Positions 1-5,866 of a DNA stretch of 64,000 nt are shown here, one piece after another. The DNA is from Acidaminococcus massiliensis (lineage in GTDB: Bacteria; Bacillota; Negativicutes; Acidaminococcales; Acidaminococcaceae). Where the stretch lies: NCBI RefSeq assembly GCF_900095825.1, contig NZ_LT608315.1:2533567-2597566 (forward strand), written 5' to 3'. The translations under genes and the position numbers were made by a program. The stretch's first letter is position 1, and each line of letters starts with the position of its first letter. The notes below the pieces were generated by a model that did no database searches, was not told the origin of the DNA, and was given only the letters and a program-made list of their open reading frames with translations.

Positions 1-112
1 GCACAGGGGGTGCAGCCATTTGCGCCCATGGTGCGCCCATGGGATTTTCAGAAGCCGGAAATCACGACAAACCGTGGTTTTCCCGTCTTCCCGACCATAT
101 TTTAAAGAGGAC

Positions 113-142
113 AGCCGTCACCTTCGGGTGGCGGCTTTTTTT
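113..142 (+). terminator. Intrinsic terminator for an upstream gene outside the window
   Basis: A 10-bp stem AGCCGTCACC / GGTGGCGGCT (one G-T pair) with a TTCG loop is followed by seven T residues. No gene is visible before it inside the window, so it presumably ends a transcript that begins upstream of base 1. Confidence 0.8.
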
Positions 143-151
143 GCGAATGTA

Positions 152-203
152 TCGTTCATCGTGAGTCGTTCATCGTTTTGGAGGCCAGATGCCAGCATCT
201 GGC
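152..203. repeat. Heptamer micro-array plus 9-bp hairpin
   Basis: Four consecutive 7-base units starting at 152 (for example TCGTTCA, then TCGTGAG, then TCGTTCA again) are followed by a perfect hairpin GCCAGATGC / GCATCTGGC at 184-203. Arrays with the same period but different words, also next to a hairpin, occur at 1985, 2455, 8071 and 39878. Confidence 0.6.
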
Positions 204-233
204 TTTGAACGTATTGGCCCTCAGGGCGGCCGG

Positions 234-260
234 GAGGGGTTTGCCTGCGGCGAACCCCTC
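234..260. repeat. Palindromic REP-like unit, left half of the IS110 target
   Basis: GAGGGGTT (234-241) and AACCCCTC (253-260) form a hairpin. Its right arm contains GCGAACCCCT (250-259), which is identical to ten bases of the predicted bridge RNA (336-345). Bases 258-259 are the CT core at which the element appears to join its target. Confidence 0.6.
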
Positions 261-314
261 GTATAATAGAGTTGTACCAGATATTCTCTTTTATAGTGAA
301 TTACGGTACGATTA

Positions 315-484
315 GAATGGAGCTGTGGATTGGTTGCGAACCCCTACCGCTTGACGGTTTTCGTAGAGTCCGACCACAGACTTCATTCAATTTGTTAATG
401 AGTTGGATACCGCTCGACGGTTCATATCTAGCGAGGATACATTATGATGAAGTCTCTGTGGCTTTGATGCACAGCTGCCAATTC
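315..484 (+). ncRNA. Candidate IS110 bridge RNA
   Basis: This structured segment lies directly upstream of the recombinase RBS. A closing stem pairs 315-327 with 470-484 (13 pairs, two single-base bulges). An inner stem pairs CCACAGACTTCAT (374-386) with 447-461. Two tip hairpins of the same form, ACCG-CTTGA-CGGT (346-358) and ACCG-CTCGA-CGGT (409-421), sit one in each loop. Loop 1 carries GCGAACCCCT, identical to the left flank (250-259), and GTAG (363-366), complementary to CTAC at the right flank (1780-1783). Loop 2 carries AGTTGG (401-406), identical to the right end of the element (1773-1778), and CGAG (432-435), complementary to CTCG at the left end (258-261). These are the expected target and donor guides. 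About 170 nt matches known bridge RNAs of roughly 180 nt. Confidence 0.8.
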
Positions 485-505
485 AAAAAAAGGAGGTTGA
501 TTTTT

Positions 506-1675
506 ATGCTTTGTATCGGAATTGACGTTGCAAAGCGGAAACATGACTGCTGTATCATTGACTCGGATGCATTGAAAACAGTTGAATCTTTTACATTTCC
601 CAATTCACGGGAAGGCTTTGACATGCTCCTTTCCAAGATTTCTGAACTGGGCATTCCAAAAGATAAAATAAGAGTAGGATTGGAAGCAACCGGTCACTAT
701 TCCTCGAATCTCGCCCATTTCATCTCAGAACATGACCTTCCACTGCTCACTTTCAATCCGCTTCTCACGAATAGATACAAGCAAGGATTCAGCCTGCGTA
801 AAACCAAGACTGATAAAGTCGATGCCTGCGCTATTGCACAGATGATTGTGTCAGGGAAAGGATCCCAAACCTACTCTTCTTCATTGTACCATAACGAGGA
901 AATGAAATCACTCTCTCGTTACAGATCTCAAACCATGCAGAAGTGTTCCAAGCTAAAGATATCAGTTTCCCGTCTGGTTACGATTTTATTCCCAGAGCTG
1001 GAAGGGCTGACATCTTCCATCCATCTTGCTTCAATCTATGCGCTTCTAAAAGCCTATCCTGGCCATGAACAGATTGCTCATTGCAGCATGAAGCGGCTGA
1101 CGCACCTGTTAAGTGATGCCTCCCAGGGGAGATTTGACAAAAGCAAGGCTTTGGAAATCCACCAGGCAGCATGCCGTTCTATCGGTAAAGTCTCGCTTTC
1201 GGCTTCTATGGAACTCGTCCATACCATTACGGATATTGAAGTGTTGAAGCAGCATATCGTTGAAATCGATGAGAAGCTTAAGGAAATGGTGGACCAGGAA
1301 GAATCTTCGATTATTGACATACCAGGGATCGGTTATACCCTTTGTGCCAGCATTCTGGGCGAAGTTGGTGATTTCAAGCGTTTTCCGGATGTCGACAAGC
1401 TCCTGGCTTACGCAGGGATGTCACCTTCCAAACATGACTCTGGAGACTACCATTCGAAGCATAACAAGATGGAAAAAAGAGGATCCCCCTATCTGCGAAA
1501 GACACTGTACCTTGCCGCCCGCCTGGTTGCACAGAACGTACCGAAATTCAAAGAATACCTTGAAAAGAAACTGTCAGAACACAAGCCTTACAAAATCGCT
1601 TTGTCCCATGTAGCCAAGAAACTGATCCGATTGATTTACCGGCTTGGTATTAGTGGCTGCCCTTATTTAGCCTGA
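506..1675 (+). CDS. IS110-family recombinase (transposase)
   Basis: The 389-residue protein has the two IS110 domains. The N-terminal RuvC-like DEDD domain shows D7 (GIDVAK), E60 (GLEATGHY), D103 and D106 (KTDKVDA). The C-terminal Transposase_20 domain starts around residue 270 (DIPGIG) and carries the presumed catalytic serine S312 in HDSGDYH, followed by KRGSPYLRKTLY. I chose ATG 506 because AAAGGAGG lies 5-10 bases upstream. The frame stays open back to 272, but that extension runs through the predicted bridge RNA and has no RBS. The gene looks intact, so the element may be active. In this family the enzyme excises a circle and inserts it at a site chosen by the bridge RNA. Confidence 0.95.
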   Translation: MLCIGIDVAKRKHDCCIIDSDALKTVESFTFPNSREGFDMLLSKISELGIPKDKIRVGLEATGHYSSNLAHFISEHDLPLLTFNPLLTNRYKQGFSLRKTKTDKVDACAIAQMIVSGKGSQTYSSSLYHNEEMKSLSRYRSQTMQKCSKLKISVSRLVTILFPELEGLTSSIHLASIYALLKAYPGHEQIAHCSMKRLTHLLSDASQGRFDKSKALEIHQAACRSIGKVSLSASMELVHTITDIEVLKQHIVEIDEKLKEMVDQEESSIIDIPGIGYTLCASILGEVGDFKRFPDVDKLLAYAGMSPSKHDSGDYHSKHNKMEKRGSPYLRKTLYLAARLVAQNVPKFKEYLEKKLSEHKPYKIALSHVAKKLIRLIYRLGISGCPYLA

Positions 1676-1760
1676 TTTTTTTAAGCCCACAAAAGGGGGC
1701 TTGGGTAAGTGCGCCCTTTTGCCAAGATCCATAGCAACTGAAATTTATTTTAAAATTGGC

Positions 1761-1766
1761 TTGACT
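1761..1766 (+). promoter_or_regulatory. -35 half of the circle-junction promoter
   Basis: TTGACT lies 15 bases before the end of the element (1781). In the excised circle, bases 1767-1781 plus 260-261 give exactly 17 bp before TATAAT (262-267). In the linear insertion the two halves are 1.5 kb apart. A split promoter of this type is known for IS110 elements and would drive bridge RNA and recombinase from the circle. Confidence 0.75.
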
Positions 1767-1781
1767 TTATATAGTTGGTCT

Positions 1782-2169
1782 ACACCGTCGTTGTCCATGG
1801 ACCGATAACAACGTAATACTCCGGAGAGTCCTGGTCTTTGCAGGGTGCGTCCAATCGATGAAATACGTTGTTATCGGTTTGTCAGACCCTGACGCTGTAG
1901 GGGCGGGCCCCAGGCACGCCCTTCCCGGCCTGCGGTTTTCGTATATTCCCAGGAACCTGCTCTGCGGGTTCCTTCCATCGGCTGGAGACTAGTGACCAGA
2001 GACTGTAAGCTCATGTCCATTTGCCCCCGGCAAATGGTTTCCTTGTCCGGCATCTATCGAATCCATGAAACAGCAAATGGATTCAAACGAAGAACTCTGG
2101 ATGGTTACGGTGCAGCATAGCGTGTTCTGGCGGGAGAAAAAATCTGATGGTAGCCTGATTACTTCAGCC
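1782..2169. other. Non-coding accessory stretch
   Basis: No credible gene was found. The stretch holds the 15-bp inverted repeat (1801-1878), a GC-rich REP-like patch (about 1899-1940), a three-unit heptamer array at 1985-2005 (GAGACTA, GTGACCA and one more) and a 9-bp hairpin CCATTTGCC / GGCAAATGG at 2017-2037. The minus-strand open frames here have no family features or convincing RBS. Confidence 0.6.
1801..1878. repeat. 15-bp inverted repeat
   Basis: ACCGATAACAACGTA (1801-1815) is perfectly complementary to TACGTTGTTATCGGT (1864-1878), with a 48-base interior containing CTCCGGAG. It begins 20 bases to the right of the insertion sequence. It could be a MITE remnant or a structured RNA; there is no coding potential. 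Confidence 0.6.
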
Positions 2170-2290
2170 TTGCAAACGCAGAAAGCTATGATACAATGGA
2201 ACCAGGGACCTGTCCAGTAGGTCAGCCCCATAGCTTAGTTGAGAATTAACCGCCTAGCTTTGGGAGCCTAGGGCGGTTAATTTCTTTTTT
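2170..2290 (+). ncRNA. Candidate antitoxin RNA of a par/Fst-like type I system
   Basis: TTGCAA (2170-2175), 16 bp, then an extended -10 TGATACAAT (2189-2197) predict a start near 2204. The transcript would end at a strong hairpin (AATTAACCGCC 2244-2254 with GGCGGTTAATT 2272-2282) and a T-rich tail to 2290, about 87 nt. It converges on the minus-strand toxin gene and overlaps its 3' end at the shared terminator. CCCCAT at 2226-2231 repeats CCCCAT at 2353-2358, so the RNA could pair with the toxin's Shine-Dalgarno region as well as with its terminator. This is the layout of RNAII in the par locus of plasmid pAD1. No expression evidence is available. Confidence 0.6.
2244..2290 (+). terminator. 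Shared terminator of the toxin-antitoxin locus
   Basis: The stem AATTAACCGCC / GGCGGTTAATT is extended by TAG/CTA and followed by a T-rich run on the plus strand. On the minus strand the tail has fewer T residues, so termination of the toxin mRNA there is less certain. Confidence 0.75.
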
Positions 2291-2345
2291 GCAAAAGAAG
2301 TACCAGGACGATTAACAAAAATAAAGTTAGATTTGTTTCGTTCAT
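2277..2345 (-). CDS. Small hydrophobic type I toxin-like peptide (22 aa)
   Basis: The peptide begins MNETNLTLF, continues with one membrane segment of Leu, Ile and Val (LLIVLVLLL) and ends QKRN; its stop codon lies inside the terminator stem. The RBS-like GGGG seven bases before the ATG lies in a hairpin TACCCCA / TGGGGTA (2351-2368), so translation is probably blocked until the leader refolds, as in Fst-type mRNAs. A convergent RNA with its own promoter shares the terminator. Short single-pass peptides in such a layout are membrane toxins in the Ldr/Fst group. The sequence is not clearly homologous to Fst: the tail is basic rather than acidic. The call rests on architecture. Confidence 0.6.
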   Translation of the reverse strand: MNETNLTLFLLIVLVLLLQKRN

Positions 2346-2437
2346 GGCGGTACCCCATCTCTGGGGTAAGATTTGACCGTCTACCGTATAGACAGAGCCT
2401 TGTACAGTATGATATATCGTAGTGTAAGAAGCTAGAC

Positions 2438-2554
2438 ACGGCCCTGACGGGCCTGTCAGATGTCAGACGTCAGCTTGGCCGCGATAAGCAGACCGGTCTT
2501 GCCTCTAAATCGTACAAAGTTGACCTCTGATATCTCAAGGCCCGTCAGGGCCGT
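2438..2554. repeat. 17-bp perfect inverted repeat with heptamer array inside
   Basis: ACGGCCCTGACGGGCCT (2438-2454) and its reverse complement (2538-2554) are 83 bases apart. Each arm is also a small hairpin by itself (GGCCC-TGAC-GGGCC). Next to the left arm are three heptamers, GTCAGAT, GTCAGAC and GTCAGCT (2455-2475). There is no gene in the interior. Confidence 0.65.
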
Positions 2555-2624
2555 ATCTGACTTCTTTTATGATTCAGAAGATGAGCCTATATGAGTCAGG
2601 AACCGCTATACGGCTCTACAGCGA

Positions 2625-2661
2625 GGGGGTGTTGCACCGTTCTGTGCAGCACCCCCTTTTT
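2625..2661 (+). terminator. Intrinsic terminator downstream of the nitroreductase gene
   Basis: GGGGGTGTTGCAC / GTGCAGCACCCCC with a 6-base loop is followed by five T on the plus strand. It lies just past the stop of the minus-strand nitroreductase; on the minus strand no T-run follows, so it may act mainly on plus-strand readthrough. It shares a core with several other terminators in the window. Confidence 0.65.
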
Positions 2662-2664
2662 CTC

Positions 2665-3180
2665 TTACAGCACTTTTACCAATTCCTCATTGCTTCTCCG
2701 TTCCGTGTGGAGATGGGCAGGTTTGGTCCCTTCTGCGGCATAGCCGATGGGCAGCAGCAGCAGAGGCACTTCGTTCAGTTCCAGGCCGAAGGCGTCAGCG
2801 GTCTGGGTCACCGGGAAGTAGTTCACCCAGCAGGACCCGATGCCCTGTTCCCAGGCTTCCAGCATCATATGTGTGGCCACGATGCTGGCATCCTGTTCCC
2901 CGGCCCGGATGCTGTGTTCAAAGGGGTTCACCCATTCCTCGTCCTTCCGGACGGTGACCATGAGCACCACCGGTGCATTGAAGGCGCACCGGGTCAGTCC
3001 CCGGATCTTTTCCAGGGCTTCTGGGCTCTGGAGCACGTACACCCGGTAGGGCTGATAGTTGTGGCCGGTGGGAGCGATCCGCCCGGCTTCCAAAATAGCG
3101 TCCAGTTTCTCTTTTTCAACAGGTTTATCACTGAATTTCCGTACAGAATATCTGGCTTTGGCCAGGTCCATGAAGGTCAT
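2665..3180 (-). CDS. Nitroreductase family protein
   Basis: The 171-residue flavoprotein is of the compact nitroreductase type. The N-terminus MDLAKARYSVRKFSDKPV is the usual FMN-binding start, followed by APTGHNYQPYRVYV around residues 36-50 and a C-terminal segment ending in LPIGYAAEG. Such enzymes bind FMN as dimers and reduce nitro, quinone or enone groups with NAD(P)H; the substrate cannot be told. The start at 3180 has AAAGGATGAAAG upstream. It lies 29 bases after map on the same strand, so the two are probably cotranscribed. Confidence 0.9.
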   Translation of the reverse strand: MTFMDLAKARYSVRKFSDKPVEKEKLDAILEAGRIAPTGHNYQPYRVYVLQSPEALEKIRGLTRCAFNAPVVLMVTVRKDEEWVNPFEHSIRAGEQDASIVATHMMLEAWEQGIGSCWVNYFPVTQTADAFGLELNEVPLLLLPIGYAAEGTKPAHLHTERRSNEELVKVL

Positions 3181-3209
3181 TTTCTTTCATCCTTTCGTTT
3201 TTTGATTGC

Positions 3210-4028
3210 TTACCAGCTCAGCACTTCCGGTTCCCCTTCCGTGATCAGGAGGGTATGTTCCCACTGGGCGCTGTCTTTGCCGTCGGCAGTATGGACGGTC
3301 CAGCCGTTGATTTCGTCGATCCACAGTTCCGGACTGCCGGCATTGATCATGGGTTCGATAGTGATCACCATGCCCGGGACCAACAGCATGCCGGTTTTCC
3401 GTTTCCCCACATGGGACACAAAGGGGTCTTCATGCATCTCCAGGCCCACGCCGTGGCCGCCGAATTCCCGGACCACGCTGCAGCCATGTTTCTGGGCAAA
3501 ATTCTGGATGGCGGCTCCGATGTCCCCCAGGGTATTCTTCCAGCCCACGGCATTTTCCATGCCCCGCTTCAGGCATTCCCGGGTGATCCCCACCAGGTTC
3601 TTCCGTTCGGCGGGCACCCGGCCCAGCATGAACATCCGGGAAGCATCTCCCACATACCCATCATAGATGGTAGTAGCATCCACATTGACGATGTCCCCAC
3701 TTTTCAGCACCTGGCTGGGGTCCGGGATCCCATGGCAAATCACATCGTTCACAGAGGTGCACACGGATTTGGGGAATCCTTCATAATTCAAGCAGGCCGG
3801 GATGGCATGGAGCTTCAGGGTAGTATCGTAGACAATGGTATTGATATCGTCAGTGGTCATCCCCACTTTGATATTCTTTTCCACGGCATCCAGCACTTCT
3901 GCATTGACTTTGCCGGCCTTCCGGATCCCTTCGATCTGTTCCGGCGTCTTGATCATGTCCATCCGGGGCACTTCAAAGCCTTTGGCAGCAAATTCCATGA
4001 GTTTCAGTTTCAGTTCGCTTCTATCCAA
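3210..4028 (-). CDS. map: Methionine aminopeptidase type I
   Basis: The 272-residue protein removes the initiator methionine from nascent proteins. The metal ligands are visible in order: Asp in NVDATT, Asp in GDASRMF, His in GGHGVG, Glu in TIEPMI and Glu in QWEHT. The usual type I core is preceded by about 25 extra residues. I kept the TTG start at 4028 because AAGGAGGG stands about seven bases before it; an internal ATG near 3960 would give a shorter protein without such an RBS. A minus-strand extended -10 TGTTATAAT near 4144-4152 predicts a leader of about 110 nt containing a hairpin at 4113-4139. Confidence 0.95.
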   Translation of the reverse strand: MDRSELKLKLMEFAAKGFEVPRMDMIKTPEQIEGIRKAGKVNAEVLDAVEKNIKVGMTTDDINTIVYDTTLKLHAIPACLNYEGFPKSVCTSVNDVICHGIPDPSQVLKSGDIVNVDATTIYDGYVGDASRMFMLGRVPAERKNLVGITRECLKRGMENAVGWKNTLGDIGAAIQNFAQKHGCSVVREFGGHGVGLEMHEDPFVSHVGKRKTGMLLVPGMVITIEPMINAGSPELWIDEINGWTVHTADGKDSAQWEHTLLITEGEPEVLSW

Positions 4029-4112
4029 ACTTTTCCCTCCTTCGCATCGGAAAAGAGATTTTCCTCCGCTATTCTATTTTCTCCTGAAATACGATATAAT
4101 TAAGACTCACTG

Positions 4113-4139
4113 TCGGGTCTGGCAAAACAGCCAGCCCGA
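4113..4139 (-). promoter_or_regulatory. Hairpin in the map leader
   Basis: TCGGGTCTGGC / GCCAGCCCGA forms an imperfect 10-bp stem with loop AAAACA between the predicted map start of transcription and its TTG codon. No T-run follows, so it is not an obvious terminator. Its function is unknown. Confidence 0.35.
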
Positions 4140-4184
4140 TGAATCATTATAACACAAATTTTGTCTATTTTTTTCCTGTTTGTT

Positions 4185-4214
4185 TTGGAATTGTTTAAAC
4201 CCGGTTTTTATAAT
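4185..4214 (+). promoter_or_regulatory. Promoter of the DUF368 gene
   Basis: TTGGAA (4185-4190), 18 bp, TATAAT (4209-4214), 47 bases before the chosen start codon. It is back to back with the minus-strand map promoter. Confidence 0.65.
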
Positions 4215-4260
4215 ATAGGAAAGAAACGGAGGGGCATGGCCCCAAGAAAGGATGACGATT

Positions 4261-5157
4261 ATGGATTTGTTCCTGAATATGGTCCGGGGGTTCTGCATGG
4301 CCCTGGCCGACAGCGTCCCCGGGGTTTCCGGCGGTACCATCGCTTTTGTGCTGGGTTTCTATGATGAATTCATCAGTTCCCTGTACGTGCTCACCCACGG
4401 CAGCCGGGAGCTGAAGCTGGAGGGCATCCGGTTCCTGGCCAAGCTGGGCATGGGCTGGGTCATCGGCATGGGATCCTCGGTGCTGGTCATTGCCAGTCTG
4501 TTCACCAGCCGGATCTATGAACTCAGTTCCTTGTTCCTGGGCTTCTCCATTTTTTCCCTGCCGCTCATCATCAAGGAAGAAAAGGAATGCCTGCGCCGGA
4601 CCAGCCGGATTATCTATATGGTGCTGGGAATCGTACTGGTGCTGGTGATTGCGGCGGTGAATCCCACGGGCGGCCAGGGCACCAATGTGGAAATCGCCCA
4701 TCTGACGCCGCTATTGGGCGGCTATATCTTCGTCTGTGCCATGATTGCCATCTGCGCCATGGTGCTGCCGGGGATTTCCGGTTCCACCATGCTGCTGATT
4801 TTCGGGCTCTATGTACCCATCATCAACGCCATCAAGGAATTCCTCCACATGAACCTGTCCTATTTCCCGGTGCTGTGCATCTTCGGTTTCGGAGTCCTGG
4901 CGGGCATCGTGGGCATCATCAAACTGGTGAAGAACGCCCTGGACAATCACCGGTCCGCCATGGTGTACTTCATCCTGGGACTGATGATCGGTTCCCTGTA
5001 CGCCATCGCCCAGGGGCCCACTACCCTGAAGGTCCCTCAGCCAGCCATGACCTGGGAAACCTTCCATCTCTTCTGGTTCCTGATGGGCGGCGTCTTCCTG
5101 GCAGCCTTGAACGGACTGAAGGCGTTTACGGAAAAGAAGATGAAGCCGGAGAAATAA
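4261..5157 (+). CDS. DUF368 family membrane protein (probable undecaprenyl-phosphate translocase)
   Basis: The 298-residue polytopic membrane protein has the family hallmark DSVPGVSGGTIAFVLG near its N-terminus and a second copy of the motif, MVLPGISGSTMLLIFG, in the middle, an inverted-repeat transporter layout with eight or more hydrophobic segments. DUF368 (PopT) proteins are reported to return undecaprenyl phosphate across the membrane for reuse in envelope synthesis. I chose ATG 4261 because AAGAAAGG lies nine bases upstream; the in-frame ATG at 4252 abuts that RBS. It is a single-gene unit with its own promoter, and two hairpins follow the stop. Confidence 0.9.
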   Translation: MDLFLNMVRGFCMALADSVPGVSGGTIAFVLGFYDEFISSLYVLTHGSRELKLEGIRFLAKLGMGWVIGMGSSVLVIASLFTSRIYELSSLFLGFSIFSLPLIIKEEKECLRRTSRIIYMVLGIVLVLVIAAVNPTGGQGTNVEIAHLTPLLGGYIFVCAMIAICAMVLPGISGSTMLLIFGLYVPIINAIKEFLHMNLSYFPVLCIFGFGVLAGIVGIIKLVKNALDNHRSAMVYFILGLMIGSLYAIAQGPTTLKVPQPAMTWETFHLFWFLMGGVFLAALNGLKAFTEKKMKPEK

Positions 5158-5159
5158 AA

Positions 5160-5235
5160 GGGGTGTGAAAGATTGCACACCCCGGTCGCGGGCTGTGAGG
5201 AAATTGATTTTTATTTCCTCACAGCCCCCTTTTTT
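5160..5235 (+). terminator. Double hairpin terminator after the DUF368 gene
   Basis: A first hairpin GGGGTGTG / CACACCCC (5160-5183) is followed by a 15-bp stem GGGCTGTGAGGAAAT / ATTTCCTCACAGCCC (5190-5227) and a T-run to 5235. The second is a strong intrinsic terminator. Confidence 0.85.
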
Positions 5236-5245
5236 GCCATTTTTG

Positions 5246-5274
5246 TTGACTCTATCGTTAGTGTGTGCTAACAT
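5246..5274 (+). promoter_or_regulatory. feo operon promoter with overlapping operator-like repeat
   Basis: TTGACT (5246-5251), 17 bp, TAACAT (5269-5274). The inverted repeat GTTAG-N6-CTAAC (5257-5272) runs from the spacer into the -10, and resembles metalloregulator sites of the DtxR/IdeR kind more than a classical Fur box. A second repeat, ATGAAG-N6-CTTCAT (5282-5299), sits at the predicted start of transcription. Confidence 0.6.
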
Positions 5275-5326
5275 ATCCTGTATGAAGTTAATGCTTCATG
5301 AATAAATTGTGAAAAGAGGTAGCAAC

Positions 5327-5539
5327 ATGCCCTTGACATTTGCCGATGAAGGCAAAGATCTGACTGTCCTGCGGGTGGGCGGTTCTGCCAAGATCCGGAC
5401 CCATCTGGAAAATCTGGGCATCACCCAGGGTGCGGTGATCTCCATCGTCCAACACACCCCCAGCGGACTGATTCTGAACATCCGGGAATCCCGGGTCGCC
5501 ATCAGTATGGAAATGGCCGCCAAAATCACTGTACAGTAA
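5327..5539 (+). CDS. feoA: FeoA domain protein (first copy)
   Basis: The 70-residue SH3-like FeoA protein is a cytoplasmic accessory of the ferrous iron transporter FeoB. The conserved middle LENLGITQGAVISIVQ and the closing strand SRVAISMEMAAKITV are visible. ATG 5327 was chosen over an in-frame GTG at 5309 because AGAGGT stands six bases before it. It is first in an operon with a second FeoA (27 bases downstream) and FeoB. The two FeoA copies differ considerably and may not be interchangeable. Confidence 0.9.
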   Translation: MPLTFADEGKDLTVLRVGGSAKIRTHLENLGITQGAVISIVQHTPSGLILNIRESRVAISMEMAAKITVQ

Positions 5540-5566
5540 AACGAAACCAAGGAGGGGAAATCTGCA

Positions 5567-5794
5567 ATGACTACATTACGAGACGCCCAGACGGGCAAAG
5601 ATTATGAAGTGGTGAAACTCCACGGCACCGGAGCCATCAAGCGCCGGATCATGGATATGGGCATCACCAAGGGAACACCAGTCCACATCCGGAAAGTGGC
5701 CCCTCTGGGAGACCCCGTGGAAATGACCGTACGGGGCTATGAACTCTCCCTGCGGAAAGCCGATGCAGAAATGGTGGAAGTCAAGGAGCTGTAA
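5567..5794 (+). CDS. feoA: FeoA domain protein (second copy)
   Basis: The 75-residue FeoA protein has the core RIMDMGITKGTPVHIRKVAPLG and the closing YELSLRKADAEMVEV, closer to the canonical FeoA pattern (GDP element and basic MDMG turn) than the first copy. AAGGAGGGG precedes the ATG. It lies directly before feoB and probably binds its cytoplasmic part. Two FeoA genes ahead of one FeoB are common in Firmicutes. Confidence 0.92.
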   Translation: MTTLRDAQTGKDYEVVKLHGTGAIKRRIMDMGITKGTPVHIRKVAPLGDPVEMTVRGYELSLRKADAEMVEVKEL

Positions 5795-5866
5795 CATTTT
5801 TACCATTGCATTAGGTTTTTCTAACTTATTTTGATAAGAGTAATAGACGGGAAAGAAGGTATTTTC

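Larger units (their letters stand above)
260..1781 (+). mobile_element. IS110-family insertion sequence
   Basis: The boundaries were deduced from the bridge-RNA guides. The left end follows a CT core at 258-259 and the right end closes with a CT core at 1780-1781, giving about 1.52 kb with one core copy. There are no terminal inverted repeats, as usual for this family. The element holds one recombinase gene (506-1675) with the long non-coding end upstream of it, the arrangement in which IS110-group members keep their bridge RNA. A -35 hexamer TTGACT (1761-1766) near the right end and TATAAT (262-267) at the left end would be joined with 17-bp spacing in the excised circle. Restoring the empty site gives a REP-like palindrome continuing into ACACCG. 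Confidence 0.8.

Noticed and set aside
20-208. 62-codon plus-strand open frame at the window start
   Set aside because: It spans a terminator and a heptamer/hairpin repeat and has no RBS.
272-505. N-terminal extension of the IS110 recombinase frame
   Set aside because: It has no RBS, runs through the structured bridge-RNA region and lies ahead of the family's conserved start; ATG 506 has a strong RBS.
1871-2231. Two minus-strand open frames of 60 and 80 codons left of the toxin locus
   Set aside because: No RBS or family features; they cross repeats and the predicted antitoxin promoter.
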